Below are positions 41,328 to 50,846 of a DNA stretch of 64,000 bases, in pieces (position 1 is the stretch's first letter; each line of letters opens with the position of its first letter). Origin of the DNA: Acidobacteriaceae bacterium KBS 83. Lineage in GTDB: Bacteria > Acidobacteriota > Terriglobia > Terriglobales > Acidobacteriaceae. The notes beneath the pieces are model-generated. The model saw only the letters and a program-made list of their open reading frames with translations. It was not told where the DNA came from and searched no databases. A program made the position numbers and the translations under genes. The DNA lies in NCBI GenBank assembly GCA_000381585.1, contig KB906738.1, positions 1 to 64,000 of the forward strand, in the 5' to 3' direction.

Positions 41328-41342
41328 GCAACTTATGAGCCA
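41328..41342 (-). promoter_or_regulatory. Exact sigma-54 promoter match near the GT-like gene
   Basis: The reverse strand reads TGGCTCATAAGTTGC, an exact TGGC-N7-TTGC. The predicted start point would fall only one or two bases before ATG 41315, so either the message is leaderless, the true start codon lies further in, or the match is fortuitous. Confidence 0.4.
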
Positions 41343-41642
41343 TTGCTGGATCACGAGGGAATGACACAGTATTCCGAAGGGGAATATCCCCGGTGAATGG
41401 CGTTTGTGACTGGGATGGTACTCAGTCATAGTTACTACAGTTTCATGGACGCTTGGGATCGGTTTCTATATCACTGATCCACATTCAACGTAAGTAAAAG
41501 CCATTTTCATGCGGCCCAGCACTCTATAAGCCCTTTTGAAGGGATAGGTCCTGGCTGCTGAAGGTGTGCCGTTACCCCCGCGTTCGGGTCTGGGCCTTGA
41601 AGTATTCAGCTTTGCCTGTTTCGAAATGGGGATTTGCCGTTC

Positions 41643-43043
41643 ATGATTCGAATCTGCCTGTTTTCTGAAGATCGTACGTTGCAGTCCATTCTCTCCTCGG
41701 CTCTCGGAAAGGGCTTCGAGTTTCAAACGCAGCCTGAGGAAACTCACGTCAACAACACATTGGCTGCTGGCGAATGCGATGTCGTGCTTCTGGATCTCGA
41801 CTCTGACCTGAAAAGACTTGAAGTGCGACTGAATTCCTGCCGTCGCATAGTAGCCTCAAATACACCCTCGATCGTCATGGTGGACGACCAGCTTCGCTCT
41901 GCGGCCGTTGATCTGGTCAGGTTGGGCGCCTACGGTTACTGTCGCAAGCCGCCCTCCATTCGAGACCTGAAGACAATGCTGCGCCGTGCATTCGAACATA
42001 CGGCGCTCCAACGCAAGTTAGACCAGGTACAGCAGAGTTTTGAAGAAGTGAGTTTCGGCTGCGACCGCATGATCGGTCACAGTTCTCCGATGCAGCAGGT
42101 CTATGACCTTGTCAATCGCGTGGCGAACGTGAATGCCTCCGTGCTCGTGACCGGAGAAAGCGGGACAGGCAAGGAACTCATTGCTCAAGCAATCCATAAT
42201 CTGGGTTCACGCTCTCAGCGTCCCTTCGTGGCTGTCTGCTGTGGAGCTATACCCGAGACGCTGATCGAAGCTGAGCTCTTTGGTCATGAAAAGGGCGCCT
42301 TCACCGGCACGGTCGGAGCCCGCGAAGGCTATCTGGAACAGGCCGGCGACGGCACTCTGTTTCTCGATGAGATCGGAGAGCTGAGCCTCAGCACGCAAGT
42401 AAAGCTGCTGCGAGTGCTGCAGCAGCGCGAATTCAGCCGGCTCGGCAGCAATCGACTGATCCCGCTGCGCGCTCGCCTCATCTTTGCAACCCACCAGGAC
42501 TTGGCGAATATGGTTGCCGAAGGCAAATTCAGGCAGGATCTCTACTATCGGATCAATGTGATGAGGATCGACGCTCCCTCACTACAAGAGCATGCAGAGG
42601 ATATTCCCACAATCGCCATGCACTTCCTACGCCAGTATTCCGAACAGTACGGAAAATTCGTGGAAAGCATCAACCCCGCCACGATGGCCCTTCTGCAAAG
42701 CTATTCGTGGCCCGGGAATGTTCGCGAGTTGGAAAATGTAATCCAGCGAGCCATCATTATCGCGAAAGGTCCCAGTATTACCGTCGACGACCTGCCGCGG
42801 GGCATCGTTGAAGAAGGGACAGTGGACGCGGAAGACTGCGCATCCACCAGTTCTTTCGAGCGCCAGATCCGCGATTTCAAATTGAAGCTGGCGATCGATG
42901 CCGTGCGTGAGCACGACGGAAATAAAACGCTGGCCGCGCGTAGCCTGCAGATTTCTCGGGCTTATCTGCACCGCCTGATTCGACCCACTGGCCCGTCCCT
43001 GGTCGAGGATGAGGCGTTCGCTCAGGGGCTGGGCACAGTGTGA
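41643..43043 (+). CDS. Sigma-54-dependent transcriptional activator (NtrC type)
   Basis: The product has 466 residues from ATG 41643. Residues 1-120 are a receiver-like domain ('CDVVLLDLDSD', then 'CRKPPS'), but the N-terminal acidic pair is only partly kept. The AAA+ domain spans about 140-380: Walker A 'VTGESGTGKELIAQAIHNLG', the sigma-54 contact loop 'GHEKGAFTGTVGAREGYLEQ', Walker B 'LFLDEIGELS', and 'WPGNVRELENVIQRA'. The loop ends GAFTGT rather than the usual GAFTGA. A Fis-type helix-turn-helix ends the protein ('NKTLAARSLQISRAYLHRLI'). It is the obvious candidate to drive the sigma-54 promoters of the tad locus. It overlaps the next gene (GTGA). Confidence 0.93.
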   Translation: MIRICLFSEDRTLQSILSSALGKGFEFQTQPEETHVNNTLAAGECDVVLLDLDSDLKRLEVRLNSCRRIVASNTPSIVMVDDQLRSAAVDLVRLGAYGYCRKPPSIRDLKTMLRRAFEHTALQRKLDQVQQSFEEVSFGCDRMIGHSSPMQQVYDLVNRVANVNASVLVTGESGTGKELIAQAIHNLGSRSQRPFVAVCCGAIPETLIEAELFGHEKGAFTGTVGAREGYLEQAGDGTLFLDEIGELSLSTQVKLLRVLQQREFSRLGSNRLIPLRARLIFATHQDLANMVAEGKFRQDLYYRINVMRIDAPSLQEHAEDIPTIAMHFLRQYSEQYGKFVESINPATMALLQSYSWPGNVRELENVIQRAIIIAKGPSITVDDLPRGIVEEGTVDAEDCASTSSFERQIRDFKLKLAIDAVREHDGNKTLAARSLQISRAYLHRLIRPTGPSLVEDEAFAQGLGTV

Positions 43044-44566
43044 GCAGTGTCACCGCACTTCAGCCGAAGGCGGCTTCTAATACCGCCCGCATGCTCCGAC
43101 ACCTCTTCTCTTTTCCCGTGGCGCTCACGTTTCTGCTCTTGCCGCTTACGGTGTTCACCATCCGATCGCGATTCAACGATCCGGATATGTGGTGGCACCT
43201 GAAGACGGGGCAGGTCATCTGGACGACCCACACCATACCCAGGGTGGATTTGTTTTCCTACACGACAAATCATCACGCTTGGATACCGCATGAGTGGCTC
43301 GCCCAGGTCATCATCTACGGCGCATACCAGTTGGGCGGCTACCGCGGGCTCATGCTATTTCTGTGCGCCGCCAGCGCCTCGCTCTTCGTCGCTGGCTATG
43401 GTCTCTGCTGTCTTTATTCGGGGAATGCCAAAGTCAGTCTGTTTGGAGCTCTGACGATCTGGTTCTTTGCCACCAGCGGCTTGGCAATCCGGCCGCAGCT
43501 GATTGGCTATCTCCTCCTGATTACTGAACTATTTATCATTCACTTCGGTAGCACTCGCAATCGACGCTGGTTTCTCTGCCTGCCAGTTCTGTTTGCAGTC
43601 TGGGTAAACTGCCACGGCTCATTCTTTCTGGGAATCATTATCGGGTGTCTCCTATATGCGTGCTCCTTCATCACGTTGGACCGCGCAGGTTTCCTGGCTT
43701 TCCATTGGAACCGAAAAGCGCGCCAGACATTTGGACTTGCGCTCATCTTTTCGGCCGCGACTTTGTTTGTGAATCCTGTCGGACTTCACCAGGTGTTGTA
43801 TCCAGTCGAGACACTGCTAAGTCCAAAGTTGACTCAGATTCAGGAGTTTCGGCCGCTCGACATGACGAGCGCACGTGGCATCGGCGTGACCGCTGTTCTT
43901 GCATGTATCTTTTTTCTCAGCATCTCGCGCTACGCGATCTTGTATTGGCACGAACTGTTCTTGCTGGGCGCCGGCACTTGGCTGGCACTTTCGCACCAGC
44001 GCATGGTATTCGTCTTCGGGATACTGGCTGCACCGGTCGTTTCGCGTCTCCTGTCCTCCTCGTGGGATCGATATGAACCGGAACGCGACCTACCAATTGC
44101 AAACGCAGTCCTGATCTTTGGTTCACTGCTCACTGCTGTCGCAGCCTTCCCGAGCCGTGCCCTTCTGCTTGACCAGGTCCGCAAGAACAATCCCGAGGGC
44201 GCAGTCGAGTACATCAATACCCATCACCTCGCGGGGCACATGCTGAATGAGTGGGTCGACGGCGGGTACCTGATCTGGGCTGCCCCAGAGCATCCTGTAT
44301 TCGTGGATGGACGGGGGGATGTCTTCAAGTGGGCCGGGGTGCTCGACGACTTTGAAAGGTGGGCAATGCTCGAAAGCAATCCTCGCGAGCTGCTCGATAA
44401 GTACAAAATCGACTTTTGCCTTATATCTCGTGGTTCTGCCATGGCACGAGTGTTGCCGCTGCTCGGATGGGATGCTATCTACTCGGACAATCTTTCGGTG
44501 ATCTTCTCGAGACCACAATCGGATGCGGCTACGCCTAGAAAATCTATAGCAGCGACTCGCCACTGA
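43040..44566 (+). CDS. Large multi-spanning membrane protein, possible glycan-transfer enzyme
   Basis: The 508-residue protein starts at GTG 43040, overlapping the activator stop. After one helix comes 'SRFNDPDMWWHLKTGQVIWT' and 'VDLFSYTTNHHAWIPHEWLA', with an early Asp-x-Asp and Trp-rich periplasmic loop as in GT-C proteins. About ten helices follow. A C-terminal domain has 'HMLNEWVDGGYLIWAAPEHPVFVDGR'. Homologous acidobacterial proteins are usually left unannotated. Coupling with the sigma-54 activator ties it to the tad locus. Confidence 0.7.
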   Translation: MSSVTALQPKAASNTARMLRHLFSFPVALTFLLLPLTVFTIRSRFNDPDMWWHLKTGQVIWTTHTIPRVDLFSYTTNHHAWIPHEWLAQVIIYGAYQLGGYRGLMLFLCAASASLFVAGYGLCCLYSGNAKVSLFGALTIWFFATSGLAIRPQLIGYLLLITELFIIHFGSTRNRRWFLCLPVLFAVWVNCHGSFFLGIIIGCLLYACSFITLDRAGFLAFHWNRKARQTFGLALIFSAATLFVNPVGLHQVLYPVETLLSPKLTQIQEFRPLDMTSARGIGVTAVLACIFFLSISRYAILYWHELFLLGAGTWLALSHQRMVFVFGILAAPVVSRLLSSSWDRYEPERDLPIANAVLIFGSLLTAVAAFPSRALLLDQVRKNNPEGAVEYINTHHLAGHMLNEWVDGGYLIWAAPEHPVFVDGRGDVFKWAGVLDDFERWAMLESNPRELLDKYKIDFCLISRGSAMARVLPLLGWDAIYSDNLSVIFSRPQSDAATPRKSIAATRH

Positions 44567-44650
44567 GAGGCATGGACGTGATCGGACGCTGGCAACGCAG
44601 CACTCCGTGAGCATCGCCGTCTTTCGGGAAATCCTCTTGTCGCATCTCCG

Positions 44651-45790
44651 GTGAGACGGAGATCGCTGTGCATAGCCGCCGCCTCCATGCTCGCGATCGG
44701 CGTATGCATTCTAGCTTTCGCGATGTCAGGAAGTAATGCCGCCAACCGCGATTTTGTCTGCCACGGGGCAGGAGGACACCAGCTTACGAACCACGGCAAC
44801 CCATACGACGGCCGGGCGATCCTTCGCCTCGAACAACAGGCAAGCTTCACCGACTGCCGACCCTTCTTCATGCGCAACCCGCCAACCGCGTTTTTCATGG
44901 CGTGGCTGCTGGGTTTCGTGAGCGCACGGACGGGCGCAGTGCTCTGGTCGTTGGCGCTTGTTGCGGTACTGATGATCTCGATCCGCCTTCTATGGATCAT
45001 GCAAGGCCGGCCTGCCGATCGACTGCATCTTGTCGGCTATTGCTTTGCGCCCGTGCTCGCCTCCGTGCTCGCAGGGCAGATCGGAATCTTTCTCCTGTTA
45101 GGCCTAGTACTGTTCCTCCGTTTCTAAGAGACCCGACCCAGAGTCGCCGGCGCTTCGCTCACCCTCTGCGCGCTGAAGCCGCATCTGTTTCTACCTTTCG
45201 CGGTGGCTTTGTGTGTGTGGGCCATTCACAGGCGCGCCTGGCAGCTTCTCATTGCAGCGGCTGGAACACTAGCGGCCGCGTTGTCCTTCAGCTTCCTGCT
45301 CGATCGCGCGGCGTGGCACCACTACGCGGCGATGGCAACGCAAGCCTGGCTGTAGGATGAATTCATTCCCACTCTTAGCCTTGTGTTTCGCCTACTAATT
45401 CACGGTCAGGCATTCTGGCTGCAATTCGCGCCCGCTGCAGTGGCCTGTGTTTGGGCGGCATGGTTCTACCTGAAGCATCGTGCAGATTAGAACTGGCTCG
45501 AGCACGGCTCACTGTTGACGCTCGTCTCCGTGAGGGTGGCTCCGTACGCGTGGTTCAGGGACGAAGCGGTGCTGTTACCGGCGCTTCTCTTTTGCGCTCT
45601 ACCGCCAGATGCGTACTGGCGGCCCGTTGCTCCCGTTCAGCGGTGTGATGGGAGTTGGTCTTCTAGAGGTGTTCGCAGGAGCAAACATCAACTCCTGCTT
45701 CTATCTATGGACTACGCCGGCATGGTTTGCCCTATGGCTGTTGGCACCGCGCCGCATCAAAAGGTGGTCGCGCCGAAGAGTGCGGCTCGC
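44651..45790 (+). pseudogene. GT87-like (DUF2029) membrane protein with three nonsense codons
   Basis: One frame from GTG 44651 reads 'SGSNAANRDFVCHGAGGHQL', 'FFMRNPPTAFFMAWLLGFVS' and 'HLVGYCFAPVLASVLAGQIG'. It then meets TAA at 45125-45127, TAG at 45353-45355 and TAG at 45488-45490, always in the same frame. Between the stops the sequence remains excellent: 'LCALKPHLFLPFAVALCVWA', then 'DEFIPTLSLVFRLLI', then 'NWLEHGSLLTLVSVRVAPYA'. One frameshift near 45595 leads to 'FYLWTTPAWFALWLLA'. The protein would be a multi-spanning GT-C type enzyme. The mostly point-mutational decay suggests recent loss. Confidence 0.8.
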
Positions 45791-46051
45791 GGGGCAGTTG
45801 GCGGCGCGGTGATTGGTGGAATTGCCGGGGATGCAGGAACAAGGGCGGCCGTGGCGCAGCCACAGGCACCGTGCGCGGTGGGAGGCAGCAGCGCAAAGCC
45901 AATGCCGCTGCCAAGGATCAGGCCTCTGCACAAACGGGGAACGCAGGTGCAGCAGCAGTTCCAGAGTGAGAATGCTACGTATAGCCGAAAGTGGGGACAT
46001 TCAAGCGCGCGTTCTCAGCATGCATGGATGCGCGAGGCTACTCGGTCAAAT
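45755..46051 (+). pseudogene. Glycine-zipper protein remnant
   Basis: Three frames in order give 'KSAARGAVGGAVIGGIAGDA', 'RQQRKANAAAKDQASAQT', 'QVQQQFQSENATY' and 'KRAFSACMDARGYSVK' followed by TAG. Together these match a glycine-zipper membrane or lipoprotein with a coiled C-terminal part. At least three frameshifts are needed and no signal peptide is left. It runs directly out of the 3' end of the GT87-like pseudogene. Confidence 0.55.
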
Positions 46052-46775
46052 AGGCACCGAAGTGTGACACCTTCTGCGGCCCACAATTTCCGAGATGGTG
46101 TATAAGTGTTGCTGTTGACCGGGTGCTTTGCAAACTTCGATGTGGTGGAGACTCTTCTCTCAGAGCATGTCGCTCCATCGCAGATGCAAGCGTTGCTCCA
46201 TATCGTCCTGCTCGTCTTCGACTGGCTGTTCGGCCTTGGCGGGGCGGTCTACTCGCCGAAGAGTGCGTTTACGCTCGCGTTAGCGGGAGAACAGCTTCGG
46301 ACCCCGGCCGGCTTCTACAACACCTCGCCGATGATTTGAAGGCCATCTCGCAGCGTCGGCCGGCCGCGCGGTATCCGGCCACGTCTCGGAAGATGATGGA
46401 TCGTTCAGCTCAATCGGCGTCGGACTCTCGGCGGAAGAATTGCGTTAGCCTTATGCAACTGCTCGCGGTTACCTGATTCAGGTCGTCTTTTGGATGGCCT
46501 TTTCCTTTCTTGTTCCAATTTGAAAAAACTTCTGCCACTTTTGTCACACATTTCCCCTCTCGCACCATCTTCATGCGCCGACGTTGCACTTTCGTGGCAC
46601 GGGCACTGGCCGACAACCTTGCCATAATGTTCGAACTGCGAGCCATTCTTACCCGCTCCTAGACTCGCAACGGGCTCGGCTCACACACAGGTGACGGACC
46701 TTGCCTGCAAGCCTCAACTTTTTTCTACCGACCACTGGCAGCTGCAAAAGGCTCGCGGTGGAGATGGATGGCAGG
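46052..46775. other. No intact gene recognised
   Basis: A short frame at 46106-46339 encodes one hydrophobic stretch ('LLHIVLLVFDWLFGLGG') but has no ribosome binding site. The last part should contain the promoter of the sedolisin-like gene; no clear boxes were found. Confidence 0.35.
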
Positions 46776-49700
46776 ATGGCTATGGTTCGGAAATTATCTC
46801 GCTTCGCCCAGGCGCTCGCTGTACTTCCCTTGGTTGGCACAGGGCTTCTCAGTCCCGGCAGCACAGCCACCGCACATGCGCAGGCGATGCCGCGCATCAC
46901 CAGCCAGGTAGAGACCTCCCCCCTCGTTTCCCTTTCGGGCGCCGTGCACCCCTGGGCGCGTCCGCAGTTTGACCGAGGACCGGCACCGGCAAACGTGAGC
47001 GGACGCATGCTGCTGGTTCTGAAGCGTTCCAAAGAGCAGGAAGCAGCACTCCAGACGCTGCTCGCTTCGCAGCAGGATCCACACTCTCCGAACTATCACA
47101 AATGGCTCACCCCGGATGAGTTCGGCAAGCGCTTCGGCGTCGCCGACTCTGACCTGCAGACCGTCACCAGCTATCTGTCGGCGCAAGGCATGAGCGTTGG
47201 CCGCGTCTATGGCGGTCACATGGCCATCGAAGCGGGCGCCTCAGCGGCACAGATCAGATCCACGTTCCAGACCGAGATTCACGCCTACTCAGTGGGCGGC
47301 AAGACCTTCTACGCGAACAACTCCAATCCGAAAATTCCGTCGGCGCTGCGCAGCGTTGTCTCCGGCTTTGCCGCACTCAATAACTTCAAGATTGCAGGTG
47401 GCTCTGGTGCGGGAGCCCAGGCAACACTGGACAGCGCGACCCACACGCTCAAGCCGCTCTACACGACCGGTACGACCACAAAAACTTACGGTGTCTCACC
47501 GGCTGACCTGGCGGCGCAGTATGGCATCCCCGCAGTCACGGCGCAGGGATTGGGAGGCACGAACGTCATTGTCGGTATCATCGGCGACTCTGACATCAAC
47601 ATCTCCTACATCAACAACTACCGCACCATCTTCGGTCTCGGCGCCAATCCCCCGGTGGTCATCGTCGACGGCAACGATCCTGGTGTGAATGGTGACGCCT
47701 ATATCGCCTACAAGCAGATCGAGCTGGTCAGCGCGGTTGCTCCCAAGGCAACCATCTACTACTACACCTCAGCAGATACCGACTATGACACAGGCATGGA
47801 CTTCGCGCTGATCCGCGCCATCGCCGATAACCAGGTACAGGTGCTCCTGAATGGCTTCCAGTCCTGCGAAACCGCGATCGGTTCCGGAGGAATGGAACTC
47901 ATCAATCAGTCGGTAGAGCAGGCGGCAGCGCAAGGCATGACCGTCGTCGCAGCCGCCGGCAACACCGGATCAGCGGCATGCGAAGTACCGGGCACGACCG
48001 GCAATGCGACGTCGGGCTATGCCGTCAACGGCTACGCTACCTCTCCATACCTGACTGCCGTCGGCGGAACCGACTTCTACTACGGCATCGCACTGCCGGC
48101 CACAAACTATTGGGCCGCCGGTAACACCAACTACAAATCGATTCAGAACGCGCCCATTCCGGAGCAGGTGTGGAACGACAGCTTTCCCAACTACACCAAC
48201 GGCACCCCTGGAACCTCAGTGGAGTTAGCTGGAGGCGGCGGCATCAGCACCGCAGGTGTCGACGGCATTTCCACGCCCCAACCGATTCCTTCCTATCAAT
48301 CCAACAACGCCAAGGCCCGCGCCATCAGCAGCACCAGCCGTATCATCCCGGACGTGTCGTTCTTCGCGGGAAGCGGCGCGAACAATACGGAGGGCTATAA
48401 CAGCACCGCTTACCTCTTCTGCATGCAGGCCTCCGACTGTCAGAGCACCGGGACGGTATTCACCTACTCAGGCGGAACCGAAGCGTCGAGCGCGGTCTTT
48501 GCCGGAGCTGTGGCACTCACGGTCAATAAGCTCAATAACGGCTCGCGCTTTGGACTCGGCAACGTCAACTCATCGCTCTACTCATTACTCGGCTCAACAA
48601 TCATCGCGCACGATGTGCAAATCGGAAATAACGAGCTGGCATGCATTAACGGCACGGCCAATTGCGCCAAAAATGGTAGCAATAGCAATTACGTTATGAC
48701 TGGGTATGCCGCCGCCCCTGGGTACGATGCAGCGTCCGGACTCGGCAGCTTCGACATCGGCAGTTTCGTCACCAACTATGCCCCCTCGGGCGCAACAGCC
48801 AGCGCAGTAACCCTGAATGTAGTCGATGCTACGACCAACCAGCCGCTGCCCGCTTGCGTCGTTAACACTGTCAGCTTCCCGCACTGCACCACGCACAGCA
48901 CGTGGCTTAAATACACCGTCACAGCAAGCCCTAGCACAGCCACCGGCGACGTTGCCATCTTCACTTCCAGCCCGCTGCAGGCAGAGCAGGCAGTCGAATC
49001 TCTGACCTTGAGCGGCGGTACAGCGAGCGACAGTTGGAACCTGCTTCCCGGCGGCTCTTACAACATCTACGCCCGCTACGCTGGAAACACGACGTACGCT
49101 GCCAGCGTCTCATCCAGTCCTTACCCCATCATGGTAAAACCGGAAGGCTGCCAGATGGTGGTCTACGACCATAACGTAAACGTGGGCTCCGCCACCAGCA
49201 TCCCCTACGGCTCGCCGGTCAGCATTACGGTTGAACCGTATTCCTCGGCAAGCACAAACAACGTCGGCATTCCCTCTGGCTCCATCAACGTCACCGATAA
49301 CGGCACGCCGATCACCGCGCTGCCCATCAACTCAGAAGGTGCCGCAACCTTCAGTTCGAATCTGCTGGCGCAGGGCTCCCATTCCATCACCCTTACTTAT
49401 CCCGGTGATGCCAGCTTTACCTCATGCTCCACTGGACCTTACCTCGCAACCGTCACCAAGGCCTCGACCATAACCACCCTGAACGCGCCGGACACGCAAG
49501 TCTACAGCTCAACAGTGGGCATTCCAATCACGGCAATCGTGCAGTCGACAACAACTCCCAGCAACGGCACAGCTCCGGCTGGGTCCATCACTTTCAATAC
49601 AGCTAGCCCCCGGACCGTTCCCCTCGTTCCCGGTTTCGATCCAAACGGCAATGCCATTGCCACAGCCAGTATCAGCATTGGCACAGATGATATCCCCGCT

Positions 49701-50846
49701 AGCGGCCAGATCAACGCTGTCTACACACCCTCTGCAGGCAACTATCTGGCGTCGTCATCACCCGCGGTGCAGTTCTCTTCCAGGAAGTCCCACAACGAAG
49801 ACAGCTCCAGTGTCACGTTTACGATCACAGACAACAACGGCACCTACGCTACCGGCGGTTCGCTAAGCTTCCCGGCGGAAGACTCCCTCACACTGAACAT
49901 TTCAGTGAACGCCGACACCCCCTCAAACTCCTATTTGCTGATCTATGCAAATGGAGTTCTGCTGTGTTCACCGCAGGGAATCATTCCTTCGTCCAGCGGG
50001 ACAGCATCATTCACGCTTCCGCAACGGAACGGATATCTGAATCTCCCTTCGGGTCTCGTGCAGTTGAGCGTCGTCTACGCGGGATGGACGAATAGTTCTT
50101 CCGGTAGCAACGGTAAGGTTCAGTCGGAGCCAGCATCCTCTTCGCCGCAGATCACCATAGTGGACGACCGCACCAGTGCCGACTTCTCATTGCAGTCGGA
50201 CACCACAGTCAACCAGTCAGCCCCCCTCGTCTCTCCGACAACGCAGGCCAGCTATAACCTGCGCCTCACCTCGCTCTATAACTTCAACAGCGCGTACGCT
50301 TCAACGCCCATCAAGCTAACCTGCAGCGTTATCGGCTACAGCCTCGCCGGCGTCCGCTCCGTTGTTCCGACCGGCTTGACCTGCGGTTTCGGTTCGCTGA
50401 CAACCACAACCGTGAGTCCCACGATCGGGACCGGCGGTTATACGACCCAAACGCTGGTCGTCGGCGCTGATACCAGCCACTCCATCGCAAGCAATGTTGT
50501 TCCCGCGCAGCCGGCCGACCGCTGGTGGATCGCTACCGGCGGAACCACACTCGCCTGCATCTTCCTGCTCGGATTGCCCGCACGCCGTCGCAAGTGGCAG
50601 TCGCTGCTGGGAGCATGCGCATTGATCATCGTCAGCTTTGGGATGACCGGCTGCGGCGCAACTGTCGCTCCAGGCACCAACCAGAGCTACTACAACACCC
50701 TCAACGGCGGTGGCGGAACGACAAATGGAACCGGACCCGCCGTCACCGCGGGCACCTATACCGTGCTCATTACGGCAACAACCACCACCAACACCACGCT
50801 CGTCCACACCCTGCCGATCCTGGTCTTGGTCGGCACAACCAACTAA
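46776..50846 (+). CDS. Sedolisin-like (S53) secreted protein with Ig-like repeats; catalytic residues apparently lost
   Basis: About 1356 residues from ATG 46776 (the frame is open from TTG 46701). A signal peptide is followed by a pro-kumamolisin activation domain ('QEAALQTLLASQQDPHSPNYHKWLTP', 'YGGHMAIEAGASAAQIRSTF'). An S53 subtilisin-like fold then spans about residues 230-680 ('ELVSAVAPKATIYYYTSADT', 'AAAGNTGSAAC', 'YLTAVGGTDFYYG', 'IPDVSFFAGSGAN'). Several Ig-like repeats follow, then a C-terminal helix with RRRK and a Thr-rich tail. The nucleophile motif GGTS is here GGTE (Glu codon 48480-48482). The E-x-x-x-D pair upstream of 'AVAP' reads I-x-x-x-Q in my alignment. It is probably a cell-surface binding protein rather than a protease. 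Confidence 0.88.
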   Translation: MAMVRKLSRFAQALAVLPLVGTGLLSPGSTATAHAQAMPRITSQVETSPLVSLSGAVHPWARPQFDRGPAPANVSGRMLLVLKRSKEQEAALQTLLASQQDPHSPNYHKWLTPDEFGKRFGVADSDLQTVTSYLSAQGMSVGRVYGGHMAIEAGASAAQIRSTFQTEIHAYSVGGKTFYANNSNPKIPSALRSVVSGFAALNNFKIAGGSGAGAQATLDSATHTLKPLYTTGTTTKTYGVSPADLAAQYGIPAVTAQGLGGTNVIVGIIGDSDINISYINNYRTIFGLGANPPVVIVDGNDPGVNGDAYIAYKQIELVSAVAPKATIYYYTSADTDYDTGMDFALIRAIADNQVQVLLNGFQSCETAIGSGGMELINQSVEQAAAQGMTVVAAAGNTGSAACEVPGTTGNATSGYAVNGYATSPYLTAVGGTDFYYGIALPATNYWAAGNTNYKSIQNAPIPEQVWNDSFPNYTNGTPGTSVELAGGGGISTAGVDGISTPQPIPSYQSNNAKARAISSTSRIIPDVSFFAGSGANNTEGYNSTAYLFCMQASDCQSTGTVFTYSGGTEASSAVFAGAVALTVNKLNNGSRFGLGNVNSSLYSLLGSTIIAHDVQIGNNELACINGTANCAKNGSNSNYVMTGYAAAPGYDAASGLGSFDIGSFVTNYAPSGATASAVTLNVVDATTNQPLPACVVNTVSFPHCTTHSTWLKYTVTASPSTATGDVAIFTSSPLQAEQAVESLTLSGGTASDSWNLLPGGSYNIYARYAGNTTYAASVSSSPYPIMVKPEGCQMVVYDHNVNVGSATSIPYGSPVSITVEPYSSASTNNVGIPSGSINVTDNGTPITALPINSEGAATFSSNLLAQGSHSITLTYPGDASFTSCSTGPYLATVTKASTITTLNAPDTQVYSSTVGIPITAIVQSTTTPSNGTAPAGSITFNTASPRTVPLVPGFDPNGNAIATASISIGTDDIPASGQINAVYTPSAGNYLASSSPAVQFSSRKSHNEDSSSVTFTITDNNGTYATGGSLSFPAEDSLTLNISVNADTPSNSYLLIYANGVLLCSPQGIIPSSSGTASFTLPQRNGYLNLPSGLVQLSVVYAGWTNSSSGSNGKVQSEPASSSPQITIVDDRTSADFSLQSDTTVNQSAPLVSPTTQASYNLRLTSLYNFNSAYASTPIKLTCSVIGYSLAGVRSVVPTGLTCGFGSLTTTTVSPTIGTGGYTTQTLVVGADTSHSIASNVVPAQPADRWWIATGGTTLACIFLLGLPARRRKWQSLLGACALIIVSFGMTGCGATVAPGTNQSYYNTLNGGGGTTNGTGPAVTAGTYTVLITATTTTNTTLVHTLPILVLVGTTN

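Noticed and set aside
44651-45790. Stop-codon readthrough or recoding in the GT87-like and radical SAM genes
   Set aside because: Both genes also carry frameshifts, there is no stimulatory structure that I can identify, and other genes in the window end normally with TAG and TAA.
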